Source: JAPLHP01 sp963720375 (lineage in GTDB: Bacteria > Chloroflexota > Dehalococcoidia > UBA2247 > RBG-13-53-26). From it: a stretch of DNA of 64,000 nt. A program made the translations under genes and the position numbers. The notes under the pieces were generated by a model. The model made no database searches and was not told where the DNA came from. It was given only the letters and a program-made list of their open reading frames with translations. Where the stretch lies: positions 13,453 through 77,452 of the forward strand of contig CAVRFM010000025.1 in assembly GCA_963720375.1 (NCBI GenBank). The letters run 5' to 3'. Positions 8,903-15,694 of the stretch are shown here, in pieces (the first letter of the stretch is position 1; every line of letters starts with the position of its first letter).

Positions 8903-9538
8903 TTACTGCGACTCGGCCTTCACGGACGCCAGCTTATCCGGGCTCTGATCTTGCTTGAGACTCATCCTGTCGATCTTCTTATGCAGCATCATGATGCCAT
9001 AGAGCAAGGCCTCGGGGCGGGGAGGGCAGCCGGGGACATAGACATCCACCGGAATAATACGGTTGACGCCCGGCACCACGCTGTAAGAATGCGCGAAGGT
9101 GCCGCCGCTGATAGCGCAGGCGCCCATGGCTATCACCCATTTCGGCTCAGCCATCTGGTCATAGAGCCTCCTATACGCAGGCGCCATTTTCCAGGTCAAC
9201 GTACCCGCTACGATCATCAAGTCAGCCTGGCGCGGCGAAGCCCGAAAGATCTCCATGCCAAACCGGGAGATATCGAAGCGGGAGGCAGCCGTGGCCACCA
9301 TCTCCATGGCACAGCAGGCAAGCCCACTGGCCAGCGGCCACAATGAGTAGTGCCGCCCCCAGTTGACCGCCGTATCAACCGAGGTTATCAGCACGTTGCG
9401 GCGCAGCTCTCTGTCCAGCCATTCATCCGGGTCTGCAATAGGCTGCTGAGAGCGCGCGATGAGCGCCTCAATCTGGCGGCACTCATTCTTATCAATGTCC
9501 GCCAGAGAGTAGCCGGGCTCGATCCTATCTACTTCCAC
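8903..9538 (-). CDS. nuoB: NADH-quinone oxidoreductase subunit B (NuoB), cluster N2
   Basis: This subunit holds the terminal [4Fe-4S] cluster N2, which reduces quinone. The four ligands are present: C75 and C76 in SGLACCAMEM, C141 in MGACAISGG, and C171 in VPGCPPRPEAL. The length is 211 residues. A 45-residue N-terminal extension before the core and a polar C-terminal tail make it slightly longer than minimal family members. It overlaps the end of nuoA by ten bases, so a later internal start is possible but not needed. Confidence 0.95.
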   Translation of the reverse strand: MEVDRIEPGYSLADIDKNECRQIEALIARSQQPIADPDEWLDRELRRNVLITSVDTAVNWGRHYSLWPLASGLACCAMEMVATAASRFDISRFGMEIFRASPRQADLMIVAGTLTWKMAPAYRRLYDQMAEPKWVIAMGACAISGGTFAHSYSVVPGVNRIIPVDVYVPGCPPRPEALLYGIMMLHKKIDRMSLKQDQSPDKLASVKAESQ

Positions 9539-9903
9539 TCCAGAAGCCCTTTCTTCCAGACATAAAGGTAAGCAGTCAGAATGATACCAACAAAGATGGC
9601 CACCGCCGCCAGACCGAACTGGGCCAGGCTCTTGATATCAGTGGCCCAGGGATAGAGAAAGATGGTCAAGATGTCGAAGGCAACGAACAGTACGGCATAG
9701 AAATAATAGCGGAAGTTGAATTGAACCCAGGTCTTTCCTGTGGTCTGCACCCCGCACTCATACGTAGCATCCTTATCCGGATTCGGTTTCCTGCGGGCAG
9801 CAATACCCAGGAAACGGAGGGCAACGGGTACCAGAGGCAGGGCAACAGTGAAGAGAACAGCTATAACCAGGAATAAAGCCAGAAGCCCATAATCAGCTAG
9901 CAA
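9529..9903 (-). CDS. nuoA: NADH-quinone oxidoreductase subunit A (NuoA)
   Basis: This is the first gene of the operon: 124 residues with three membrane helices. It uses a TTG start at 9903 after a purine-rich GGGAGGGAGGGGG leader. The cytoplasmic loop motif YECGVQTTGKTW is present. One oddity is visible: the second helix reads FVAFDILTIFLYPWA, so the conserved Asp is kept but the acidic residue two positions later (Glu in E. coli NuoA FDVE) is Leu. A TATAAT hexamer 33-38 bases upstream marks the operon promoter. Confidence 0.94.
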   Translation of the reverse strand: MLADYGLLALFLVIAVLFTVALPLVPVALRFLGIAARRKPNPDKDATYECGVQTTGKTWVQFNFRYYFYAVLFVAFDILTIFLYPWATDIKSLAQFGLAAVAIFVGIILTAYLYVWKKGLLEWK

Positions 9904-9935
9904 ATACCCCCTCCCTCCCGCTCGACGATTAGCCT

Positions 9936-9944
9936 ATTATACCA
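9936..9944 (-). promoter_or_regulatory. Extended -10 promoter of the nuo operon
   Basis: On the minus strand the sequence TGGTATAAT gives a perfect TATAAT preceded by a TGn extended element. The predicted transcription start lies about 25 bases before the nuoA TTG. I find no good -35 hexamer at 17 bases, which the extended -10 could compensate. Confidence 0.55.
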
Positions 9945-10021
9945 AATATCTCTGAGCAAACCTCCCGGAAAAACGCCCGCGTAACTTGCTTCCAGCTTCC
10001 TCCTATGATATTTTGAAGCCC

Positions 10022-10789
10022 ATGCAGATTCAAATTCTGGGGGCGCATGCGACGGAAATAGCCGGCGCGAAATCGACAGCGCTGGTTATTGATGAAGTCC
10101 TAGCCCTCGATGCCGGCAGCCTCTGCTCCAGCCTGACCCACTCTGCCCAGAAGAAGCTGAGAGCCATCCTGCTCAGCCACTATCACTATGACCACGTGAG
10201 AGATATCCCTCTCATAGCCATGAATACCGCCTACCAGGGAAGCCTCAACATCTACTCCACCGCCACCACACTCGAAATTCTTTCCACACACCTGCTCGAT
10301 GGCAAAATGTACCCCGACTTCCGGGAATGGCCACAACAGCAGCCAGCCATAAAATTCATTACCCTGGAGCCGCATCAGCCCATGAACATAGAGGGCTACA
10401 GCGTCCTAGCTGTTCCGGTATGTCACAGTGTGCCCACTGTAGGCTTCCAGATCACTTCTCCTGAGGGAAAGCGGCTGTTCTACACCGGAGACACAGGCGA
10501 AGGCCTATCGGCCTGCTGGAAGTATGTCTCTCCTGACCTGCTCATCACCGAGCTCACCATGCCACAGAAAATGGAGGAATGGGCTATAAGAAGCGGGCAC
10601 CTCACTCCGAAAATGCTGAAAGCAGAACTAGCGGAGTTCCGCAAAACGAAAGGCCATATCCCTCCTGTGATCCTGATTCACCTGAACCCCCTGCTTGAAA
10701 GTGATATTGCAGCGGAGGTGGCCGAGATAACCCGGGAACTCGGAGCCAGCATCACTCTGGGACGGGAAGGAATGAAAATCACCCTGTAA
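10022..10789 (+). CDS. Metallo-beta-lactamase-fold hydrolase
   Basis: This 255-residue MBL-fold enzyme has the metal motif LSHYHYDH (HxHxDH) around residue 50-57, a second histidine in VPVCHSVPT, and GDTGEG in the position of the metal-bridging aspartate. The start at ATG 10022 was chosen because translation then begins directly with the first beta strand MQIQILG. The longer frame adds an unrelated 12-residue leader. It resembles cyclic-phosphodiesterase or RNase Z/PhnP-type members, but the substrate cannot be read from sequence. It is divergent from nuoA and eight bases upstream of the Mut7-C gene, so the pair is likely co-transcribed. Confidence 0.85.
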   Translation: MQIQILGAHATEIAGAKSTALVIDEVLALDAGSLCSSLTHSAQKKLRAILLSHYHYDHVRDIPLIAMNTAYQGSLNIYSTATTLEILSTHLLDGKMYPDFREWPQQQPAIKFITLEPHQPMNIEGYSVLAVPVCHSVPTVGFQITSPEGKRLFYTGDTGEGLSACWKYVSPDLLITELTMPQKMEEWAIRSGHLTPKMLKAELAEFRKTKGHIPPVILIHLNPLLESDIAAEVAEITRELGASITLGREGMKITL

Positions 10790-10797
10790 GGGCTGCC

Positions 10798-11271
10798 ATG
10801 GAGATCAGCTTCATCGTTGATGCCAATGCCGGCAAGCTGGCCAGGTGGCTGAGGATGATGGGCTATGATACCCTCTTCTTCAACGATATCGAAGACGGCC
10901 ATCTGGTGGATATCGCCCTGAAAGAGAGAAGGGTAGTGCTGACCAGAGATACCCAGATCATGAGAAGGCGTGTTGCCACCAAAGGCCAATTGAAGGTTAT
11001 CCTTCCGCAAGACGATGACCCGAAGGAGCAACTGCGCCAGGTGGTAAAGGAACTGAATCTGGACTGCCGCCTCAGACAGTTCACCCGCTGCCTGGAGTGC
11101 AACCATCTCCTGGTTCCTAAAAGCAAGGAGGAGGTAAAAGACCTCGTGCCCCCCTACGTTTTCCGCACCCAGACCCAGTATATGCAGTGCCCTTCCTGCC
11201 TCAGAATCTACTGGCAGGGTACCCACTGGCAAAGGATGAAGAAGGCCCTCGAAGGAATTTCGGCAGATTAA
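10798..11271 (+). CDS. Mut7-C RNase-domain protein with zinc ribbon
   Basis: This 157-residue protein matches the Mut7-C family (PIN-like fold with a C-terminal zinc ribbon). The N-terminus has the family pattern D-A-N-A-G-K-LARWLRMMGYD. Acidic residues follow in VVLTRDTQIM, as in PIN-like nucleases. Two CxxC pairs, CLEC and CPSC, near residues 98-101 and 132-135 form the zinc ribbon. Activity has not been shown for most members of the family. It starts eight bases after the MBL gene and precedes the nucleotidyltransferase by 25 bases, suggesting an RNA-related operon. Confidence 0.82.
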   Translation: MEISFIVDANAGKLARWLRMMGYDTLFFNDIEDGHLVDIALKERRVVLTRDTQIMRRRVATKGQLKVILPQDDDPKEQLRQVVKELNLDCRLRQFTRCLECNHLLVPKSKEEVKDLVPPYVFRTQTQYMQCPSCLRIYWQGTHWQRMKKALEGISAD

Positions 11272-11296
11272 GGAGTTCTCCCAGAAGAGACAAAAC

Positions 11297-12565
11297 ATGT
11301 CGGAAATAAAGAAGCACTCAAGTGAGATCACGGTCATTCAACTGGAGAAGCATCTGCCCTCCGAATCGCTGACCCAGATCCGCATGATCGGAGAGCTCGC
11401 AGCAAAAGAAAAGGCGGGCCTGTATCTGGTAGGCGGGGCGGTGCGAGACCTTTTCCTGGGAAGGGCCAACCTCGACCTTGACCTGGTGGTGGAAGGGGAT
11501 GCCCCAAAACTGGCCATCCTGGTGGCGCAGAAAACCAGGGGGAAGTTCCTGATCCACCGCCGCTTCGGTACTGCCAAGCTGCGCAGCGAGGGCCAGACTA
11601 TCGACCTTGCCACAGCGAGGTCGGAAAGCTATGCCCGCCCCGGTGCTTTGCCCACAGTGCGCCCGGGCTCAATCAAGGATGACCTGAAGCGGCGTGATTT
11701 CACCATCAATGCTATGGCCATCCATCTCAATCCGGACAGCTTCGGCAAGCTGGTTGATCCCTTCGAGGGAAGGAAGGACCTTAAAGGCAAACTCATTCGT
11801 ATCCTTCATGGCAAAAGCTTCGTTGATGACGCCACCCGTATGCTGCGGGCCATACGTTATGAGCAGAGGTTCGGCTTCCACCTTGAGAAATCCACGGAAC
11901 TACTGCTCCGACAGCACCTATCCATGCTGGACACCATATCCGGCGACAGGATACGCCACGAGTTGGAGCTGATACTGAAGGAGGAGTCGCCCGAGAAGCC
12001 TCTGGGGCGAGCCGGGGAGCTGGGCCTGCTTGATAAAGTGCACCCCTCCCTCAAGGGCAATGGCTGGTTGGGGGATAAATTCCAGCAAGCCCGTTCTATC
12101 GCTCATCCTACCCCGCTGGCACTATACTTCGCCCTTCTGGCATATCCCCTCAACCAGGGGAAGGCTGAGGATTTTGTTGTCCGCCTGAAGATGCCCGGAC
12201 TAACAGCAAGGGCAATACGAGATACACTTCACCTGAAGTCGGAACTGCCCTCTTTGGCTGACCCCGAGCTATCACCCAGTGCCGCGTACCGTCTCCTTCA
12301 AGACTGCTCCCCGACATCGATCCTGGCCTGTGCCATTGCCTCGGATTCAACTTTGGTTCAGCAACGGCTTCACCTTTACCTCGACAAGTGGCGTCACGTG
12401 AAGACATCGCTGGACGGATTAGCTTTACAGCACATGGGAATACCACAAGGCCCCCAGTTGGGCCAGATGCTGAGGCTATTGCATGAGGCAAAGCTGGACG
12501 GCAGGGTGAATACAAGAGAGCAGGAGACAGAGATGGTGCAACTCTGGTTAGCACAGGAGCCCTAA
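11297..12565 (+). CDS. cca: CCA tRNA nucleotidyltransferase / poly(A) polymerase family protein
   Basis: This 422-residue class II nucleotidyltransferase has the head motif LVGGAVRDLFLGR, the metal-binding aspartates in DLDLVVEGDA, and the neck motif RRDFTINAMAI. A long helical C-terminal half follows. Such enzymes add CCA or poly(A) to RNA 3' ends. CCA-adding and A-adding forms cannot be separated by eye, so the symbol is tentative. The protein lacks an HD domain. It ends about 80 bases before a convergent hydrolase gene. Confidence 0.86.
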   Translation: MSEIKKHSSEITVIQLEKHLPSESLTQIRMIGELAAKEKAGLYLVGGAVRDLFLGRANLDLDLVVEGDAPKLAILVAQKTRGKFLIHRRFGTAKLRSEGQTIDLATARSESYARPGALPTVRPGSIKDDLKRRDFTINAMAIHLNPDSFGKLVDPFEGRKDLKGKLIRILHGKSFVDDATRMLRAIRYEQRFGFHLEKSTELLLRQHLSMLDTISGDRIRHELELILKEESPEKPLGRAGELGLLDKVHPSLKGNGWLGDKFQQARSIAHPTPLALYFALLAYPLNQGKAEDFVVRLKMPGLTARAIRDTLHLKSELPSLADPELSPSAAYRLLQDCSPTSILACAIASDSTLVQQRLHLYLDKWRHVKTSLDGLALQHMGIPQGPQLGQMLRLLHEAKLDGRVNTREQETEMVQLWLAQEP

Positions 12566-12598
12566 TCAGCACATATTGCTTGCAAGCCCCTTACACCG

Positions 12599-12618
12599 CG
12601 TCCCGCTCCGGCGGGACG
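12599..12618. terminator. GC-rich hairpin between convergent genes
   Basis: CGTCCCGC and GCGGGACG form a perfect 8-base-pair stem around TCCG. It sits between the ends of the nucleotidyltransferase and the hydrolase. There is no T-run on either side, so intrinsic termination is uncertain. Confidence 0.4.
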
Positions 12619-12648
12619 ACCACAAAGACAGCCGCCTCAGCAAGAGCC

Positions 12649-13563
12649 TCAGCCGCTTCCCAGGAAACCAAGCACTTCCTTGTTGAACCGGCCAGCCATC
12701 TCCCCACCCACAGAGTGTGAACCTCCGTCGATGCTGACCAGCTTCGCCCCTGTGATCCGAGAGGCCAATACTTCCGACGACTGCGGTGCTATCAGCCTGT
12801 CTTTGCTGCCCGTCAATACCAGCGTGGGAGACTGGACCAGGTGCAGTCGATCCAGGACATTGTGCGTCATCATGGCTTCGAGCTGTCCCACCGGAACTTT
12901 GGGCACGCCGAGTCTCAACAGAAGCTTGGCCAGCAGCACGATCATCAGTCTGTTGAACGGCCGGTTGAAGGTCCGCGAAAGCATGGCGCCCGTCAGCTTC
13001 CGGAGGTCCGCGGAGGCAAAGTCGGACCGCGATCGATTCCAGTTGGGTGTAGTCGCCTCTACCAAGTCAAAGAGCATGTCCCAAAGAGGTGGCCCGCCCG
13101 CGCTCGTGCTGCACAGAATCAGTTTGTCCACTCTTTGCGGGTGATCGATGGCAATATGCTGCGCCACCATGCCTCCCATGGACATTCCCAGCAAGTGCGC
13201 CCTGTCTATCCCCAGAAAGTCCATCAGACCGATGGTATCACCAGCCATCATGCCCATGCTGTACGGACCGGCCGGCTTGTCGCTGCCTCCAATGCCTCTG
13301 TTGTCGAAAGTGACAACGCGGTAGTGCCTGGCAAAGGTGCGCACTAGTCTGAACAAGGCGTTTTGGGAACCGGCGAAGCCGTTGATCACTATTAAGGATT
13401 GTTTGTCACGACGGACTTTGTAGCGTATATTGATGTCACCCACCTTCGGCGCCGGCATTTTCACATCCATCACCGCTAAGCGTGGCCTGTCACCACGGAC
13501 TTTATAGCACAGATTAATGTCACCCACCTTCGTTACCGGCATTTCCACCTCCATGTCAGACAA
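12649..13563 (-). CDS. Alpha/beta hydrolase with duplicated N-terminal strand segment
   Basis: This 304-residue serine hydrolase of the alpha/beta fold has the nucleophile elbow GMSMGG, the acid in TGSKDRLI, and the histidine in GGSHSV near the C-terminus. These form a full catalytic triad. The first 60 residues contain the same segment twice (VGDIN..YKVR at residues 13 and 41, period 28), so the first beta strand pair is duplicated. The likely ancestral start is inside the second copy. Substrate is unknown; haloperoxidase/3-oxoadipate-lactonase-like members look closest. Confidence 0.82.
   Translation of the reverse strand: MSDMEVEMPVTKVGDINLCYKVRGDRPRLAVMDVKMPAPKVGDINIRYKVRRDKQSLIVINGFAGSQNALFRLVRTFARHYRVVTFDNRGIGGSDKPAGPYSMGMMAGDTIGLMDFLGIDRAHLLGMSMGGMVAQHIAIDHPQRVDKLILCSTSAGGPPLWDMLFDLVEATTPNWNRSRSDFASADLRKLTGAMLSRTFNRPFNRLMIVLLAKLLLRLGVPKVPVGQLEAMMTHNVLDRLHLVQSPTLVLTGSKDRLIAPQSSEVLASRITGAKLVSIDGGSHSVGGEMAGRFNKEVLGFLGSG
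13375..13542 (-). repeat. 84-bp in-frame tandem duplication at hydrolase 5' end
   Basis: Two adjacent 84-base units encode 28 residues each and share blocks such as gtcacccaccttcg on the plus strand. Divergence between the copies is moderate, so the duplication is not brand new. It adds 28 residues before the hydrolase core. Confidence 0.75.
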
Positions 13564-13765
13564 TAAGTATCGGTGTGGTTCGAAGACGCACTAATCATAT
13601 GATACAAGCCAGCCTCAATTCCAGTTTCACCACCTGACGAAGCCACACAAGCTAACATATCATAGGGATTGCTGCCGCATGGCCTGATCAACCAAGGCCA
13701 GCGTGAAGGAATGCGGACACTACCGGGTCATGGTGTCGGCGAAGCTGAGAGAGATAGCACCTTGC

Positions 13766-13894
13766 CTATTTCCCCCAAACGGCATAGCCGATGAGAACAC
13801 CTACTGCGATCAGGAACGCCGCCACCAGAACGATTAGGACGATATGAACAAAACCTTCCTCGTGACTTACAAGTCTGTTTGAGACGTTCTTCAC
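13766..13894 (-). CDS. 42-residue single-pass membrane protein
   Basis: This short gene was found by hand. It starts with GTG at 13894, six bases after a perfect GGAGG, and ends with TAG at 13766. The first 14 residues are polar (KNVSNRLVSHEEG). They are followed by one strongly hydrophobic helix of about 24 residues (IVLIVLVAAFLIAVGVLIG) and a short tail YAVWGK. The ribosome site, uninterrupted frame and membrane helix support a real small protein. Function is unknown. Confidence 0.55.
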   Translation of the reverse strand: MKNVSNRLVSHEEGFVHIVLIVLVAAFLIAVGVLIGYAVWGK

Positions 13895-14163
13895 TTTCAG
13901 CCTCCTATCCAGCCTTCTTAGGTTATCAGACAACCACTCCTCTTATGATAAGGCTTTCTCCACCTGTCCGGTGGATAACCGCCTATTCATCATACCAGCC
14001 CAACCTCAGCTTGGATACAAAGGGAATTGGGGGCAAAGGGCTATGCTGGGCGTCTGAGGGAGGCTGCCTGGGAGCATCAAGTTTGGTCGCAGACGGGCGT
14101 CATGCTGGCTTCGAATAGACATAGAGGTACAAGGCAGTACCCTGAGTGCTTTAGTTACTTCCC

Positions 14164-14409
14164 TTACGCCCCTCCTTTGGGGCTTCCCTTGGTTACTTTG
14201 AAGTCGAAGTACGAATCACCCTCAACCGTCATGGAGACTTCAACCACGCGACCGCCTGGCATCTTTACCGAAGCTGACACAGGAAAGGCCTTCCTCGAAG
14301 TCAATCTTTGAGTTGTCATAGTAATGCGCTGCGGGTCTTCCCCAAGCTCCTTCTTTACTGCATTCCTGACAACTTCCTCAATCCAGTCTCCCGATTCTGT
14401 GCTCCTCAT
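14164..14409 (-). CDS. Conserved-looking small soluble protein, function unknown
   Basis: This 81-residue protein starts at 14409 after GGGAGG with four bases spacing; the longer frame has no such site. It has an amphipathic N-terminal helix (DWIEEVVRNAVKKELGEDP) followed by several beta strands (RVVEVSMTVEGDSYFDFKVTKG). I do not recognise the family. It stands alone between intergenic stretches. Confidence 0.6.
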   Translation of the reverse strand: MRSTESGDWIEEVVRNAVKKELGEDPQRITMTTQRLTSRKAFPVSASVKMPGGRVVEVSMTVEGDSYFDFKVTKGSPKGGA

Positions 14410-14722
14410 TGATCCTCCCTTCCACGGTTCCTGCCTCAAGGGCATCTCTCGTTCTTTATGATCAGTCTCCGCCGATTATACCACTTGTCAAGCTGTACCC
14501 AACGGAGTTTGGACCATATGCTTGGCCTTGGAGCTAGAGGCTGATGCACAAATCGATTGCCGGACACACCGGAATAACACAGCTTAAGAAGAAGGCGAAA
14601 AGCAGGACATTACAGACCAGAAAGAATTACAATAGAACCGCCAGGGAACAGTGCGACGGCCTCTGAACTGTCTATTAATTCCAAGGCCCAACTGCCCCAC
14701 TGTATGTACACAGAGGAGAAAA
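14410..14722. other. Intergenic, nothing recognised
   Basis: This stretch lies between the divergent small gene and the MscS-like gene. I see no tRNA, repeat or convincing ORF. Promoters for both neighbours presumably lie here. Confidence 0.5.
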
Positions 14723-15328
14723 ATGACAACAAACCAGCCTACTACAAAGAATCCAAACAGCCAGAGAAAGACATGGTTTCTGGTAATCGTCTCGACCCTT
14801 CTCGGTATTGCTGTCATAGTGGCGACAATTGAACTTGCCCGCGAAGGCACATTTGCCTTCGTTGCTGCCAACCGTAACCGACTGGTTGCCGCCGAAATCG
14901 CGTTATTCAGCATATTTGTGGTAGAAGCAATAGGCCGAATCGCCAACGTGTACTTCCACCAGTTCGACGTCTTGCCAAGCGGCATGTCTATTCGGACGCT
15001 CATCCGTATCGTGGCCTATCTGGTCGCAGGTGTGGCCGCAGTCTCCATACTGGCTTCCAACTCTGCTCTGGCCATTGGGGTTGGCAGCATGACTGGAATC
15101 GTTATTGCATTCGCTGCGCAGAGCCTGCTTAGTAACGTGCTGGCTGGCATGTTCTTGGCCACCAGCCGTCTGGTGCGGGGAGGCAGCGAACTTACTATCA
15201 TGGGAAAAACAGGACGCCTTGTTGAGATCAGACTCATCTACACGATTATTGATACTGGAGAGAAGTTAGTTTTCATACCCAATTCGGTAATGATGAGCAA
15301 CGCTATTGAGCGCAAGAAGGAATCCTAG
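14723..15328 (+). CDS. Small MscS-like mechanosensitive channel
   Basis: This 201-residue protein has helices near residues 20-40, 55-75 and 95-120. A pore-type glycine/alanine helix (GVGSMTGIVIAFAAQSLLSN) leads into the MscS beta domain with VRGGSELTIMGKTGRLVEI and FIPNSVMMSNAI. The start at ATG 14723 follows AGAGGAG with five bases spacing. The C-terminal cytoplasmic alpha/beta cage of E. coli MscS is missing, giving a minimal channel. Osmotic release is the expected role. Confidence 0.8.
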   Translation: MTTNQPTTKNPNSQRKTWFLVIVSTLLGIAVIVATIELAREGTFAFVAANRNRLVAAEIALFSIFVVEAIGRIANVYFHQFDVLPSGMSIRTLIRIVAYLVAGVAAVSILASNSALAIGVGSMTGIVIAFAAQSLLSNVLAGMFLATSRLVRGGSELTIMGKTGRLVEIRLIYTIIDTGEKLVFIPNSVMMSNAIERKKES

Positions 15329-15402
15329 TGGTTTGACTCTGTCTGCTGGAGAAGCAAAACACAGAAGCGGCAAAGTCAACTGTCTACTGTAGAGGTTTCA
15401 GA

Positions 15403-15477
15403 GTGAGCCGCCAGGAAGTTGAACCCGAACATTCTGATTAAACATCAGGTGCTCTTCCAATTGAGCTAGCGGTCCAC
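15403..15477 (-). pseudogene. Degenerate tRNA-Lys-like remnant
   Basis: Read on the minus strand, the segment has a tRNA-like D-arm (GCTCAATTGGAAGAGC), an anticodon region TGTTTAA reminiscent of tRNA-Lys(TTT), and a GGTTCAA T-loop-like segment. However U33 is G, the anticodon stem has a mismatch, the T-stem barely pairs and the acceptor arms GTGGACC/GGCTCAC mismatch twice. It is best read as a decayed tRNA, possibly an old integration site. Confidence 0.45.
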
Positions 15478-15517
15478 GCATCTTATTTCAGCTTTTTCGC
15501 GGTCTGTCTGAAACAGT

Positions 15518-15536
15518 AGCTTGGATACAAAGGGAA
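15518..15536 (+). repeat. Short dispersed repeat AGCTTGGATACAAAGGGAA
   Basis: The same 19 bases occur at 14008-14026, and a partial match (CAGCTTGGATACA) at about 33142. All copies are intergenic. Too short to assign an element type. Confidence 0.4.
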
Positions 15537-15694
15537 GACAGACACTATGTTTGATCGTGTTTGAAGGCAAGAGTCCACTGCCTACTTGCTCAGCACAGCC
15601 TACCGCACAGTAATATAATCAGAATTCGACTATTATGTTGCATAGAGACTAATTGCAGCCGCTGCGAGGAAGGACTCCAGTCTGCCGGGGAGAA

